DNA of 64,000 bases from Myrmaecium sp. VS I D KN 1 (GCA_019775845.1 JADQAV010000059.1:62001-126000), one strand, 5' to 3'. Counted from the stretch's first letter, positions 1-12,588 are shown. Notes: a model not told the origin generated them from the letters alone. Made by a program: numbers and translations.

Positions 1-1644
1 ACGTGTTACCTGCGTTATTTATACCTCTGCACAGAAAGAAATCACAGCCCAGCACCGGCACCGGCATAGCCTTCCTCTCCTTTCTCTTTCACGGCGTGGA
101 CTTTCCGCTCCTTTCGCTTTTCAACATGACAGTTGGCGTTGGTAGAAGATATTTCGGAAAGATATCCAACTGCAGGTGATGTTCCTCTCGTCATCTCCAT
201 GCCCCAGCTCGGTACCGCACGTAGTAGGTACTAGTCCGTCATCTGTATGGAAAGAATACTTCTCCCTAGTAGTAGATAGGCATGTGCCGCATCATACTAT
301 GCAATCTATATTTATATACTTCGGGACGGGCATGGACGACGAACCTACCCCCTGATATATACACCAAGTGATCGTACTCCACCATACTTAAGCCCCTACT
401 ACTACTACTACACCCCGCCCCCACCGTGATTAGCACCCCCACCGCACCCCGCAATTCAGCATCCCACCCCCACTGCATGACACAGCACCCCACCGCACCC
501 CCCTTCCCCACCCAGCACCGCACCCCACACTAGGTACCCCCACCGCACAAGACCCCCTACCACGCCCCCACCATACCTACCTCCATGAAATAATCCTCCA
601 GACCTCCAAACCTCCAGACCTCGGAGCTCTCCGCGAAAGTCCCACCTCACCCAGCCCACCCTACACAGCGTACCTATGGACATCTCTATACAAAGAAGAC
701 AGAGGACAGAAAAGCGTGCACATGCCGATGCGACGTGAACGGCGACGGAATGGCAAGGTCGAAGGGGGGCAGGGTGAGAAAAGAAAAAAAAGGGGGAAGA
801 AAAGGGAAGAAAAGGGGGAAGAAAAGCAAAAGATCAGAGGGAGCTCAGAAGATGAGTAAGTACCTTTCCTATCCTATTCTCATCATGTGATAGGATGGAT
901 TCTTGATGTACGATGCGATGGATTTTCCGCCTCCTATCCACGGGAACCATATATCCCCTTCTCTTCCCTCCCCTCTCCGCTCATTGAATTCAATGCCAAG
1001 GGATGCTCATACTCCTACTTCACCCCTCACACAAACGAACACAAAAGCAAGTAAGCAAACAGGTAAGCAGGGAGGAGAGGAGGAGGCAAAAGCCACCGTT
1101 CACCGTCCAGCAAATAACGCGATCACACACGAGTGAAAGTAAGTATAAAGAACGAAGTTAATTTGACTTGCTTTTCGTACTGCTATTCCCACCTCGATCC
1201 CGTGGGAGATCAGAATCAGTCAGAATCAGTGTTCTCGCACGAGGAGACGAGCGGAGCTGAGCGAAAGAAAGAGAGGGAGTTGTAGCGGGAGAGGGAGGAA
1301 ACGAACGGCAAGATGAAATAAAAACAAAAGAACAGCGAGCGTGCTAAAAAGACGGAGAGCAAGCGGGATAACGAGAGAATAAAAAGAAGAAGAGGAAGAA
1401 ACACAAGAGGAATAGAGGAGGGGTATTCATCTTCCAGCCAAACCGATAAAAAAAAGAGAGAGAAAAAAAAAGGAAAGACAAGTAAAAGAGAGGAGGGGGC
1501 TAGCAAAAACCAACCAATAAACAGGAACGAAAAACAAAAATAAGAAGATGTCGTATCTCATAACCCATCTGCCAAAAAACCAAGAACAAAAAGAAAAAAG
1601 AAGAAACAACCCAACCCAACCCAGCACAGCACCGCTCATCTCAT
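1..1644. other. intergenic / 3' flank of mdm34
   Basis: No credible gene is seen. The segment has C-rich stretches near 410-660 and purine-rich, A-rich low-complexity DNA near 770-840 and 1260-1620. Open frames here are short and compositionally simple. It probably holds the 3' untranslated region of mdm34 and the flank of a gene to the left of the window. Confidence 0.5.
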
Positions 1645-3546
1645 CTACGCCACATAAGCCGGCGGCGCCTCACCCACCCCCTCCTCCCCATCCTCCTCCA
1701 GCGGGCGTCCCCAGAACCCAGCATTCGCATTCGCATTTGGCTGGGACTCCGACCGGTCCGCCGCGTGCCTCCCCTTCCCTTTCTCATCCTTAACCCGACG
1801 CTCGACCTCCTTGGCAATCTTGTTGATCCAAGCCTGCTCGAGGATGCCGCCGGACATGCCCATGCTGTCGCCGAACGGCTGCAGCGGAGTGGGGTAATGA
1901 TGATAGTGATGTTGATGGTGCGGTGGTTGTTGGTGTTGGGATTGTTGCTGCTGTTGCTGTTGTTGCTGCTGTTGGTGCAGCTTCTCGAAGCTGTAGGAGC
2001 GGAGCATGGGGTTTGCGGTCGAGGGGGGTTGGGAGTGGTAGTGGTGTCGGGGTGGGGCGGGGCGGATGGGGATGTTCTTTTCGGATGAGGGTGGGAGGGA
2101 GGATGGGGAGGAGGAGTGAGGAGGTGAGGCGGCGGAGACGGGCTTGTCGCTGGAGGAGAGAGAGGCGGACGAGTGGATGGTGGTGCCTTCGGCTGGGAGG
2201 TCGGGCCGTAGGCTGGGACGCCGCGAGCTGTTGAAACGGACGGCTTTGGCGGAAGAGTTGGCGGTGGGAGGGAGGGGTGAGTGCGGACGAGTGGGGAGTT
2301 CGGCTTCGACTTCTCCTCGGTCAATGGTGGAGTAGGCAACGGAGGACGATTCGGACGCGGTGACGCTGGGGTCGGGTGTCGCATCGGTGGTGACGCTGCC
2401 TGAGTCGCTGGCGGACTTGTCGCGCCGGAGGTTGACGATGCGGCGCTTCTTCGTGCGGTTCTGTTGTTGGCGGGTCCGTGCCGCGCTGATTCCGAGGCCT
2501 TGGTATGTGGCGGAGTTGAAGCTGTAGAGAGTGGGACGGGAGGAGTTGGAGCCGGTCTCGCTGTTGGACAGGCTGTGGGTCGAAGCGGTGCTGCTCATGT
2601 TCGATTGTACGCGGGAGAGACTGGACAGTGTGAGCGCAGGGGTGTTGAAGCCGGAGCTGTCAGCCCGTTCCGCAACGCCTGCCCAAGCACGGAAGACGGT
2701 GTCGCGAATCGATGGGGTGAAGAGCGAGAGCGTGCGTTGGGATTCGGTAAGAGCGGCCAGGCGCAACAGATTTTTCTGCGAAAACGATGCGTGGTGTTCG
2801 GTCGGCGGATCCAATGAGAACTCCGATATTTGACTGTCCTCCCCAAACAGATTGACAGGCTCGAGCGGAGGACTGGCGAGCGGATCTATCGGTTGCTCGT
2901 CCTTGTCCTGCGCTGCCTCTGCCGCAGCCATCTCCTTGTCCAGCTCCTGGTATTCCGGCGACCATAACCTAAGCGACAGACGATGGAGGATCGCCGGCAG
3001 GTCTTCCATGAACAGCACGCGCAACTGTCCCTCAATTTCCTTCTGTAGATAATCTCGAACGAACGGAATCGAATCGAAGGTGGAGGAGACTTTGAGCGAT
3101 TCTAGCGGATCGTTCCTGAACACCAGCGTCAAGCCTTTTTGCCGAGAGAAGACCAAGATGACGAAGCCGGAAAGGCGGATGTCGGACAGGGTGATCTGGA
3201 GGGGGATCGTCAGTCCAGACGCAGCGGCCAGCGGTTGCGGCGATGCGAAGGTCGGTTTCGTGGAGAGGTATGTGTTCAGCGGGTTCGCCTGCACTCTTGT
3301 TTTTAATGTAAGGAAGGCATCGCCAGTGTACGACATCTTGAAGATTCCTCGAAAGCGGTCTTCGGCAAGGTCGCCAATCTCCAGGATCTCCAGCTCCGGC
3401 GGCACGGAGCCCAGGTTGAGCTCGGTGACGATGATGTCGTCAACAATGATGGGCGGCTTGGGCGACTTGTTCAGGGCGGTGGTGAGCATGTCCCTCGCCC
3501 GGGAGGTGTCGGCAATGAGCGGCGACCAGTTGAAGTTGAACGCCAT
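1645..3546 (-). CDS. mdm34: Mdm34, ERMES outer-membrane subunit
   Basis: Single-exon gene for a 633-residue protein. It opens with [10 protein letters not shown], the conserved Mdm34 N-terminus, followed by the SMP lipid-transfer fold (about residues 1-200). Mdm34 is the mitochondrial outer-membrane part of the ER-mitochondria encounter structure and works with Mdm10, Mdm12 and Mmm1 in phospholipid transfer and mitochondrial morphology. The middle is Ser/Thr-rich and low complexity. A glutamine run followed by a His/Gln-rich stretch (CAG-type tract near 1930-1985) precedes the conserved C-terminal GGILEQAW segment. The protein ends in EAPPAYVA, which contains a PPxY motif; in yeast, Mdm34 is ubiquitinated by Rsp5. 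The ATG at 3546 was chosen because it begins the family motif; the frame stays open upstream but that extension is unlike the family. Confidence 0.95.
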   Translation of the reverse strand: MAFNFNWSPLIADTSRARDMLTTALNKSPKPPIIVDDIIVTELNLGSVPPELEILEIGDLAEDRFRGIFKMSYTGDAFLTLKTRVQANPLNTYLSTKPTFASPQPLAAASGLTIPLQITLSDIRLSGFVILVFSRQKGLTLVFRNDPLESLKVSSTFDSIPFVRDYLQKEIEGQLRVLFMEDLPAILHRLSLRLWSPEYQELDKEMAAAEAAQDKDEQPIDPLASPPLEPVNLFGEDSQISEFSLDPPTEHHASFSQKNLLRLAALTESQRTLSLFTPSIRDTVFRAWAGVAERADSSGFNTPALTLSSLSRVQSNMSSTASTHSLSNSETGSNSSRPTLYSFNSATYQGLGISAARTRQQQNRTKKRRIVNLRRDKSASDSGSVTTDATPDPSVTASESSSVAYSTIDRGEVEAELPTRPHSPLPPTANSSAKAVRFNSSRRPSLRPDLPAEGTTIHSSASLSSSDKPVSAASPPHSSSPSSLPPSSEKNIPIRPAPPRHHYHSQPPSTANPMLRSYSFEKLHQQQQQQQQQQQSQHQQPPHHQHHYHHYPTPLQPFGDSMGMSGGILEQAWINKIAKEVERRVKDEKGKGRHAADRSESQPNANANAGFWGRPLEEDGEEGVGEAPPAYVA

Positions 3547-6478
3547 TGCTGCTGCTGCGACGACGCGACGCGAGCAAGGAGATTCGGGGGGGGGGAGGTG
3601 AAGGACGCCCAGTGGGAGACGGGAGGCGGTTATGCGGATGATGAAGAGGCAGAGGCAGAGATTGTTGCGGGTGTCGCGTGCCGGTGGTCGCCTCGTGAAC
3701 GGGGTCCGGCCATGGAAGGAAGGGAAACAACGGCCGAGGAAGGCAGAGATGGAACGGGATGGCAGTCTGGGGTAGGTAAGGTAACTACTATGTAAGGTAA
3801 CCGGATCGATGCGGGATAGCGGGCACCTTGAAGTAAGCAACGCAAAGTGAAGGACAGTGACCGTGTAGGGTGAGATGTGACAATGGAAGGAAGGGGGGGG
3901 AACGAAGTGAAGTCGGGAGAGAGAGGTTGGTTCTTCGGGTCAGAGAGATGAAAAAGCAGCACGAGACGAGAAGTGCAGCAGCAAAAGCAAGTCTTCGCAC
4001 GTCTCCCCTCCGCACCGCGCACAGCAAAAGCCTTTTTTTCGTCCGCCCGTCGCCCCGTGCCCCCGCCGAGGCCGCAGAAAAATCGTCATGCTGGGGCCAA
4101 ACCCGCAACCCGCTCGCCAATCACCGCTCGCCCTTTCACCCGCCCTCTCTAGCCCCTTGCTTGGTTTCCCTGAGTCCTCCACCACCACAAATACAAGCCT
4201 CCTACCTCCCTCTCCTGTTTAATTTGCGATCCTGGGGAAAACAAAAAAGTCTGGAGCACACGAGCTCTCTCGAGCTCGTTTCCACGGATGCCAGGCTTGT
4301 TTCGCTGCAGCCTATCATCTTCTTCCTTATCGTGAGGAAATCAAACGGCGTGAATTTCCGTACCAGAGAACCATAAGTAGGTAGCTGCCATCAGCCACCC
4401 CGCTTGTTCATGCTCGCCAAACGCCCCGAACAATTCGCTGGCGCAAGGAAAAGAAAAAATAAAGGGAGAAGAGCTCTAGATGCACATACATACGCTTCAG
4501 CTTGCCATTGTTCAATCACAGTCGCATCCGTGTCGCCAGCCATGTTGGCAACTCCATCCATACAGAGGTATAGCAGCGCTTTAGTATATGTCGCTAAAGC
4601 AGCACTCCTTCGACACCTTCGAATCAAAAGAATAGGGCAGTGTTTCTAAAGCTGCCATGCTCCACCGAGGAGCTGCAGAGCTGAAACCGACCAGCAAGCA
4701 AGCCCTGGCATGCTATCGTTATGCGACGGCCTCTCGGTCTCTTGATTTACAGCGAATCTCTTCTTAAACGCCTATAGGTGGTTTAGCCTCTGGGACCCGG
4801 TTGGATGCGCTGTCGCCAATGACACCACCACCGTCGAAAGGGACAGTCGTTTCTTGTCTGTCTGTAGATCAGCAAAGACCGTCATACAACGTAAGTACCT
4901 GCTATGTACATGTCTGAATGGTAGACTCACGTTGCGTTGCGTGACATCTTGCGGTGTGACATGTAGCGAGGCAACTGCGTATATCACTGTGGTACATACC
5001 TACAGCGGCGGCTCTGGTCGCAGGCGTTCCATCGACCTGCGTGAGCTCCCAAGGCGACCCGATTTCGCTTTGGTAAAGTACGGAGTTCTGTCTTCTATTC
5101 CATGATAAACAGGAACAAATTGCATCCCCGCGTTTCCCACTGTGGAGGGTATGGCATGTAAATCGACTCAAAAGTACCATGCATCATCATGCTTTATCGT
5201 ATAAGGTAGATTATAAACCGTCAAAGTCATCATGTAGTAGTTCACGGAGATCTTCTCCACCACCACGTCACGCCTATCGCCCTTCCTCATATAGCTCGAC
5301 TCAAGCTGGACAGCGTCGCACGACGAGCAACACCTTCTCAAAGTTGCAGCGGCTAAGCAGCGTTCATGGATCGCATTCTTGGATCGCATCGCATCGCATC
5401 GTTCAGCCTCGACTGTTTCGTTTCATTTCGTTTCATCCCAGCTCATCCACAGCAGAGAACGACAGGGTCAGTGATTTATCTGTAAAAGCTACAGGATCTC
5501 GAACCTCAAACTTTACTCCTACCTTCACCTCATATTCCTACGGTAGTACGTAAGAGAGCACAAGCGATGCGCTTGCTCGCGGTGCGAAGTAGAGGTATGG
5601 AGTAGGCCTGCGAGCCTGACAATGCCGTTATACATTAGGTACTAGGCACCGCGGAGTGCTGACATCGGTAGGTATTGTAGCAGAGAGGCAGAAAAGCATC
5701 TTCTCTCCTGTCTCAGTCCTACGGTCTCCCTCCGAACTCTCTCCTGACAGAAACCCCGATGGCGCCAAGCGGAATTCCTTAACCGAAGCAAAAGTGGGAT
5801 GCGCGCCTTCAGCCGGCGGCGACGGGAGACCTGGGACCCCCCGCGCGAAGAACCGGCCCAAACAGGAAAAAAGATGCATCCGGCAGTCTGGCGCAACCTG
5901 GCACCTCTCCCCATCGTCCTACATACATACAAGCAAACGCACCCGAAACGCAGCAAGATGTCGTTTCCCTCAGATGAACGTCGTGCATGAGGGGTCGCTC
6001 GTGCTCATGCTCGTTACCTCGGATGGATACACCGTCATCGGCTGACGAAAGCCTAACTAGCCTTCTCGTTGGACAGTAGTGAGTGTGTGACAAAGGGGGG
6101 ACGTACGTCTAGAAGGCAAGGTTGGATAAGCGAAAACCGCACCCCCGCTTGCGGACGGGATCTACTTTGTACGATGTGCGCGCGAGCGAGCGCAGTAGTC
6201 GAATCATCATCGTGGGAAAGGTGATTAGTACAATTCCAGGGCGCCCGAAGTGACCCCGCATCGTTGGAGCTTAAGGTAGAGTTCCCTGCGACCCTGCGCG
6301 GTGGATTATATATCAGCTCGCGCCCATTGCTCCGCGGTTCTGGTCGTCTTGATCGCTCCTGCGTTTTCTTGGGTGAGCTTCCGGGAAACGGTCGTAGGGT
6401 TTTCAGCTGTTCTCCTTCCGTTCTCGTCTTTTACCTTCAGTGATACCCCAGGAGAAGCTTTGCCGGCCTACTACCCCA
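3547..6478. other. divergent promoter region, mdm34 / catalase
   Basis: This 2.9-kb spacer separates divergently transcribed mdm34 and the catalase gene. All open frames are short and none resembles a known family. An inverted repeat with 8-bp arms ACGAGCTC/GAGCTCGT and a 4-nt loop lies at 4260-4279. The last part carries the catalase core promoter. Nothing else recognisable is seen. Confidence 0.5.
6306..6313 (+). promoter_or_regulatory. TATA box of the catalase gene
   Basis: TTATATAT lies about 170 bp upstream of the catalase ATG in otherwise GC-rich DNA. This spacing is reasonable for a fungal TATA element of an inducible gene. I assign it by position and sequence only. Confidence 0.45.
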
Positions 6479-8182
6479 ATGGCGGCGACTCAACATACTG
6501 CGGACGGTCAGAAGACCGGTGATCTCTATAGGAACTACATCGACGACCGCAATGCGACCTCCCAGGACACCCTCTACACCACCAGCAACGGCGTTCCGTA
6601 CCCTCACCCATACGAGACCCAGCGTGTGGGAGAGAACGGTCCTCTGCTCCTCCAGGACTTTCATCTGGTCGACCTCCTGTCTCACTTCGACCGTGAGAGG
6701 ATCCCGGAGCGCGTCGTCCATGCCAAGGGCAGCGGCGCCCACGGGTACTACAAGACCACCGATCCGATTCCCGACCTCTGTCTCGCCGACCTCTTCTCGC
6801 AAGCCGGCAAGACCTGTCCCATCACCGTCCGGTTCTCGACCGTGGGCGGGGAGTCCGGATCGCACGACTGCGCGCGCGACCCGCGCGGCTTCGCCGTCAA
6901 GTTCCGCACCGACGAAGGTAACTGGGACCTGGTCGCCAACAACACGCCCGTCTTCTTCCTGCGGGACCCGGCCAAGTTCCCGCACTTCATCCACACGCAG
7001 AAGCGGCATCCGGCCACGCACCTGAGCGGCGCGGACGACTCGACCATGTTCTGGGACTACCTCTCGCAGAACCCGGAGTCCATCCATCAGGTCATGATCC
7101 TCATGGGCGACCGGGGCATCCCGGACGGGTACCGGTTCATGCATGGGTACAGCGGCCACACGATGAAGCTCGTCAACAAGCAGGGCGAGTGGGTGTACGT
7201 CCAGTTCCACTTCAAGTCCAAGCAAGGGACCCGGTTCTTGACGCAGCAGGAGGCCGCGACCAAGTCCCCGGACCACAGCCAGAAGGACCTCTACTACGCC
7301 ATCGAGCGGGGCGAGTACCCGGGCTGGGACGTGGCCATCCAGACCATGACGCCGACGCAGGCCGAGGAGCTCTGGGAGAAGGAGAAGATCAACGTCTTCG
7401 ACCTGACGCACGTCTGGCCGCAGGCGCAATTCCCGCTCCGCAAGGTCGGCGAGTTCTACCTGAACGAGAACGCGAAGAACTACTTCGCCGAGGTCGAGCA
7501 GGCCACGTTTAACCCCGCCCACATGATCCCCGGCATCGAGCCGTCCGCCGACCCCGTCCTCCAATCCCGGCTGTTCTCCTACCCGGACACGCACCGGCAC
7601 CGCGTTGGCGTCAACTACCAGCAGCTCCCCGTCAACGCGCCGCGGACGCCGTACCGGCTCGCCAACTTCCAGCGCGACGGCAGCATGGCCTTCTACAACC
7701 AAGGCGCCCGACCCCCCTACCTCTCCTCCATCGAGCCCATCTCCTTCCGCCACCGGACCGTCGACCTGAGCAAGACGCACGGCCACTTCACCGGCAACGC
7801 CATCACCTTCCTCTCCGAGATCCGGCCGGAGGACTTCCGGTTCCCGCGCGCGCTCTGGGAGCGCGTCTTCGACGCCGGCGCGCGCGACCGCTTCGTCGCC
7901 AACGTCGCCGGCCACATGGCCAACTGCTTTGACCCCGAGATCATCCGCCGGCAGATCGCCATCTTCCGCGAGGTCTCGGAGGAGCTGGCGGCGCGGTTGG
8001 AGAAGGCGACCGGCGTCAAGGGATATCCGGGGATTGCGGGCTTGCGCTTTAATGGCACGCATAATGGGATGGCAAGGGAGCCGGGCTTGCGCGCGGCGAA
8101 TGGGCAGCGGGCGATGGTGCCGTTGAGTGTGACGGAGAATAATGGGGCGCCGACGGCGGGGACGCATAGGGGGTTGGCGTAG
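6479..8182 (+). CDS. monofunctional heme catalase
   Basis: Intronless gene for a 567-residue catalase, which converts H2O2 to water and oxygen. The distal signature RVVHAKGSGAHG carries the active-site His (about residue 81). The catalytic Asn is in VANNTPVFF (about 154). The heme-ligand signature RLFSYPDTHRHR carries the proximal Tyr (about 368). Length and the absence of a flavodoxin-like C-terminal domain place it with small-subunit catalases, though it is some 60 residues longer than the usual 500. There is no secretion signal. The C-terminus GTHRGLA does not match the peroxisomal SKL-type PTS1, so a cytosolic location is inferred. The ATG at 6479 (MAATQ) is used; upstream in-frame extension lacks an ATG. 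The long reverse open frame over this gene is a composition effect. Confidence 0.95.
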   Translation: MAATQHTADGQKTGDLYRNYIDDRNATSQDTLYTTSNGVPYPHPYETQRVGENGPLLLQDFHLVDLLSHFDRERIPERVVHAKGSGAHGYYKTTDPIPDLCLADLFSQAGKTCPITVRFSTVGGESGSHDCARDPRGFAVKFRTDEGNWDLVANNTPVFFLRDPAKFPHFIHTQKRHPATHLSGADDSTMFWDYLSQNPESIHQVMILMGDRGIPDGYRFMHGYSGHTMKLVNKQGEWVYVQFHFKSKQGTRFLTQQEAATKSPDHSQKDLYYAIERGEYPGWDVAIQTMTPTQAEELWEKEKINVFDLTHVWPQAQFPLRKVGEFYLNENAKNYFAEVEQATFNPAHMIPGIEPSADPVLQSRLFSYPDTHRHRVGVNYQQLPVNAPRTPYRLANFQRDGSMAFYNQGARPPYLSSIEPISFRHRTVDLSKTHGHFTGNAITFLSEIRPEDFRFPRALWERVFDAGARDRFVANVAGHMANCFDPEIIRRQIAIFREVSEELAARLEKATGVKGYPGIAGLRFNGTHNGMAREPGLRAANGQRAMVPLSVTENNGAPTAGTHRGLA

Positions 8183-9342
8183 GAGGTAGGTAGGTAGGTG
8201 GTATGTTGCGAGGTAACTGGCGGATGTGGTGGGAGGGTGAATGGGACGGACGGGGTTAAGGAGGAGTTAAGGACCGACGGTGATGAAACATGGTTGAGGC
8301 GTGCCCGGAATGGCTTCCTTCTTTCAGCTTCGTGGGATCAATTGTACTGTATATGCACATCAATTAGCATCTGAGATACCGATTTAATCTGAAAACGTGA
8401 ACAGTAATGACCTATTCATAAGCCAACATTACATTGCGAAAGTGAATAGGTGCTTAGTACATCGCAGCAGTGAACGTGCAGTGCAAGAACCCCTCATTTC
8501 TGCCGACACCCTCGAAGCGGGAAATGGTTTTCCTTGGACGACGGACGGCCGCACGTGATGACGCTCACCTCACTCGCGATAAGCGGGCGGCCATGAACGC
8601 AGACGAGCGCACCTATCGCAATCCTGCCGGGCATTGGCACCCCATGGCCATTCAACACCCGCGTGAGTGTGCGGAGGTGCATCGTCGCAGTCCACGACCC
8701 ACGATGGATGCATTTCCGACATCATGTCAGGATAGATTCTCCTCCGCCGCCACCGCTGCTTCTGACATTTCCCATCGTCGGCGGAAAACTATGGTCGGCA
8801 AACCCGGCCGTAGGAGTACCTGAGGCTACACACGCTCCGGCGCGCTCAGGCCGCTGTGTCGGCAGCCGTCGAAAGCGGCTTAGCGCGGTCGAATCAGCGC
8901 TCTCATCCATGCCTGCCGTCAATTGAGAAGCATCCCACTCACTTTCCCCCAACCGTCCTGCTGCTCTGCTCACATTTGCATTGCACTTCCTTCTCGTCCC
9001 ACTCGCTCGAGTATCGCGGCCGCCGTCTGCGAGACCAATGCCCGCTGACCCCCTCGTGCTTCCACTTTCCCCCCTCCAGTTTCGCAACCCACCTTCGTCT
9101 GTTGAGAGCTCTCTCTCTCTCTCTCTCTCACCGAAGCTTTTCCTGGTGGCTGCCTTTCTCCGCACCGCCCCGGCTGATCGTCGTCGTCGTCGTCGTCGCT
9201 GCTGAACGATCCTACCGTGACTTACCTAGGTGACCTTCGCACGACGACCGCTTCTCTTCGCCGGCCTCGGGCAACATCGTGATCATCACCACCGATCAAC
9301 CTCTGCCGACACCCCTCCCACCGTCCATCCTTTTCCGTCACA
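8183..9342. other. intergenic, catalase / cti6
   Basis: Contains the catalase 3' region, then a C/T-rich leader upstream of cti6. A CACGTGAT element lies near 8553-8560. A (CT)n run at 9109-9129 and a (TCG)n run at 9178-9198 lie in the probable cti6 5' untranslated region. No gene is supported. Confidence 0.5.
9109..9198. repeat. (CT)n and (TCG)n microsatellites
   Basis: About ten CT units (9109-9129) and, about 50 bp further on, about seven TCG units (9178-9198). Both lie within 235 bp upstream of the cti6 start codon, so they are probably in its promoter or 5' leader. Confidence 0.85.
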
Positions 9343-11705
9343 ATGTCGTCCCAGCGCCGCTCTGCGCGCGCTCGAACGACCCAGCCACCCTCCGCCGTCG
9401 GCCCAGCGCCCAGCGTCTCCTCGTCCTCCACCTCATCGCACCGTGCCGAACGAAGCACGCGCTCGCACGGCAAGCAGCAATCGCCGCGAAAGTCGTCCAC
9501 GCCGCGGTCGCTGTCCTCCGAAGACGTCGACGAGTCCGGGCCCACCGCCCGCGGCGGCGCACCCGAGCCGCCGCTCACGCGACGACGCACCCGCGAACAA
9601 GACCACGACGGCGGTGGAGGCGGTGACGACGCCGCCGCCGCCGCCCACCGGGCCGACGATGACCTCGACGATGACATTCCCGACGAGGAGGAGGAGATCA
9701 CACGATGTGTCTGTGGCCACCAGGAGTACCCGGGGCCACCGTCGGAGGGCAAGTCGAAGGACGGCCCATCCGCATCATTGGCAGGCACTGACATCCCGAC
9801 TGACGAAGCAGGCGGCCTGTTCATCCAATGCGACGTCTGCAAGGTCTGGCAACACGGCGGCTGCGTCGGCATCATGGAGGAAGCCGCCAGCCCGGACGAG
9901 TACTTCTGCGAGGAGTGCCGGAAGGATCTCCACAAGCTCATGACGAGTTCGAAAGGGTGAGTTGTTCGTCGGAAGCTTTTCTTCATCGCATGGGTTGGAT
10001 GACGACGTGGTTTGGCTACCGTCTTCGTCGTTGACTGCCACCTCGCTACGGCTTGTTGGATGGCCACGGTGTCAAACGCAAGCTGTTTGCGTCTTTCCCA
10101 CGCTCATTCAATTGTCGATCCTCATTGCTGACGGCATTCTTACTACAGGCAAAAATACTCTCGCTACCTCCCGGTCTACGAAGAGCAGCCGGCTCATAAA
10201 CATCCCACCCGCAAAGCTTCTCCGAAGGAGAGCGACCACAAACAGTCGAGAGAGAAGGAAAGAGAGAGGAGCTCGCGTGGGAGTATCGATGCTACCAAGC
10301 GTCGCTCTACCATGAACAGCCGAGCTGCCTACGACGAGGACGAGGTGCTCCGAAAGGTGCTGGAAGAGAGCAAAACTGAGGGCGAGCACGGAGGTGCGGA
10401 TAATGATAGCAGGAAGAAGAAGCGCAGTCGCGATGAGAGTGAAGAGTATGTCATCCTGCTGCGACATCCTGACGATTGATGACTGACGCGTCTGGCGTGA
10501 ACAGCAGCAAGCAAGAGCTGAAGAGACAACGGACGGGCTCTCGATCGCCTGCGTCGACCCCATCTCCCGGCCCGGATGGCGAGATGCCGCGTAAGAACTC
10601 GCTTACGAATGGCAAGGCAAAACCGCGCGGAGCCGCTCTTCAGAGTCAACGTGAGAAGGAGCTTCGCGAGCGCGAGAAACAGCGCGAGCAGGAGAAGAAG
10701 GCCGCGGCCGACCGACGGAAGGAGCGGGCCGGTCGGCGACATGCAGATGGTAAGCATTGCAATACACACGATGCACGTTGCAAACTGACGCATGTAGATG
10801 AGGAACACACGGAGACACCGAATGAGAATACGAGCGATTCCCCCAACCCCGCGACCGAAACGCCGGTGGAAATCGAGACGAATACTCCTACGGAGACGAC
10901 CAAGGTTGAGACCGCTGCCCCCGTTCAACCACCAGAGCCAGTTCTTCCTCCTCCCTCGCCCGTGCCCACGCCGCAACCGGCTGCTTCCTCACATCGCAAG
11001 TCGGGTCGACCGTCCGCGAGCCACAAGCGCGGCGCCGGTCGCAAGGCCGCGCAAACACGCGACACAGAGTCACCGCATCGCGGGCGCGGGGCCATTCCCA
11101 ACGACAACCCACCCCAATCGCCCATCACGAACGGACACGCGAACGGCGTCGGGCACGACAGCGATGGCTCGCACGCCCAGCACCAAACCCAGGGGCGGGG
11201 GGCCCACCACCACAAGGGCAAGCATCATCATTCGGGCGAGAAGGACAAGTCGTCGAAGCTGCACCGGCTGGAGAAGACGAGCTGGAACGAGATCCGTCGG
11301 CCGGCCGGGCTGATGCAGCACTACATCGCGCAGAAGCAGATCGAGATGGCGGGTCAATTCGAGGATAACGGCGGCGGTGGCGGCGGCGGGTCCGGGGGAG
11401 CGGGCAGCCCGATGAACGGCCTGGCGGTCAAGGTCAACACGGTTGCGGCGCAGGCGACGATCGCGGCGGTGAAGGTGTTGCAGGTGGCCAGCGCGGCGGC
11501 CAGCGAGGGTGACGGGGAAGGCGGAGGCGGAGGCGGTGGCGGAGCGGTCCAGCCGCCGCCGCATGCCCCCCGCGCGGCTGCGGCACCGGAGACGGAGACG
11601 GAGGAGGATGAGCTGGAGGGCTTTCGCAGGCTGAGCACGGTCGAGATGATGGATCGGCTCAGTCGGGATCTGGTGCTGTGGCAGAAGATGCATGGGGCTG
11701 GGTGA
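9343..11705 (+). CDS. cti6: PHD-finger protein Cti6-like (Rpd3L complex)
   Basis: Four exons: 9343-9956, 10149-10445, 10505-10749, 10798-11705, giving 687 residues. Exon 1 holds a Ser/Arg-rich N-terminus, an acidic stretch (DDDLDDDIPDEEEE) and a PHD finger: CVCG, then C-x2-C in FIQCDVCKVWQHGGCVG, ending YFCEEC (about residues 120-195). It is followed by SRYLPVYEE, typical of fungal Cti6. The rest is low complexity: charged KEREKQREQEKK repeats, Pro-rich, His/Lys-rich and Gly-rich runs, then a conserved C-terminal helix (STVEMMDRLSRDLVLWQKM). In yeast, Cti6 belongs to the Rpd3L histone deacetylase complex and its PHD finger reads histone H3 lysine-4 methylation. Junction phases agree at all three introns. 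Function is assigned from domain order, not shown here. Confidence 0.85.
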
Positions 11706-11796
11706 GGGGGTGAGGGGTGGTCGGGATGGGGTGGTTTCTTTTGCCCGTTTTTTTCTTTTTTTTTCCCCCCTTTTTTCCTTTTTCTTTCTTTTTTTC

Positions 11797-11816
11797 TTGA
11801 TTGATTGATTGATTGA
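11797..11816. repeat. (TTGA)n microsatellite
   Basis: Five tandem TTGA units about 90 bp past the cti6 stop codon. A similar run overlaps the stop codon of the polymerase iota gene near 58968-58987. Confidence 0.8.
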
Positions 11817-12547
11817 TGCCTCCGCTCTCGCCGGCGAACTACTGGTGTTTATGTACATCTCCCACCTCCTTTCCCACCTCTTCTTCTTCTTCCACCACTT
11901 CACATACCCGGGCGAACCTCGTTGTCGCGCTTTGCCGCTTTGCCGCCCTAGTTCTTCTTCCTCTTTTTTCACTTCTTTGGTTTTCTTTTTAATTTCCTTC
12001 ATGAGGTTAAGGCGCGTTTTAGGGTGTAGAGTCTTACCTATCTCTTAGTTTCCTTTCTTTAGGAATGGTTGCACCTCCTCTCTCTCCTCCTCTTCTTTTC
12101 TCTGCTTCTTTTTTTTTTTTTTTTTTTCGGACTCCTTTTGCGTAATTCTCTGTCGGTTACCTTAGCTCTCGGCATGGTTCTCGGTTCTGTACCATCCTGT
12201 TCTTTTTTCTTTTCTGCTTTTCGGGCGTTGCCGCGGCTGGCTGTTACCCATCGCACCATGGACGAGCTCGTCAGTTTGGGAGAGGGTGGGAAAAGGGAAA
12301 AAGTAGTAGTGGTAGTAGTAGTAGGAGTAGTAGTTCTCGGGATCGGGGGTGAAAATATGATTTATTGACTTAATTGTATGCGTTTGTCTCTTCCGTCACC
12401 GTTGCTATTGTCGCTCACGCTTCTTTGTGATCTTTTAATGTACGTGCTTCCTTTTCACCTCAGAAGCTGCCAGTGTCAGTGCCAGAAGAACTATATTTTC
12501 CAGTGGCCCTTGCAAGGACTGGGGCAGAGCGAGAGCGAGATTTTCAG

Positions 12548-12549
12548 TA

Positions 12550-12588
<39 letters not shown>
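12548..12588. repeat. (GTGTAT)n microsatellite
   Basis: About six to seven tandem copies of the hexamer GTATGT in non-coding DNA between convergent genes. Confidence 0.85.

Noticed and set aside
6437-8167. 576-codon reverse open frame covering the whole catalase gene
   Set aside because: The forward frame has all catalase signatures. The reverse product is Arg/Val/Leu/Gly-rich with no domain and arises from C-ending codons of the real gene.
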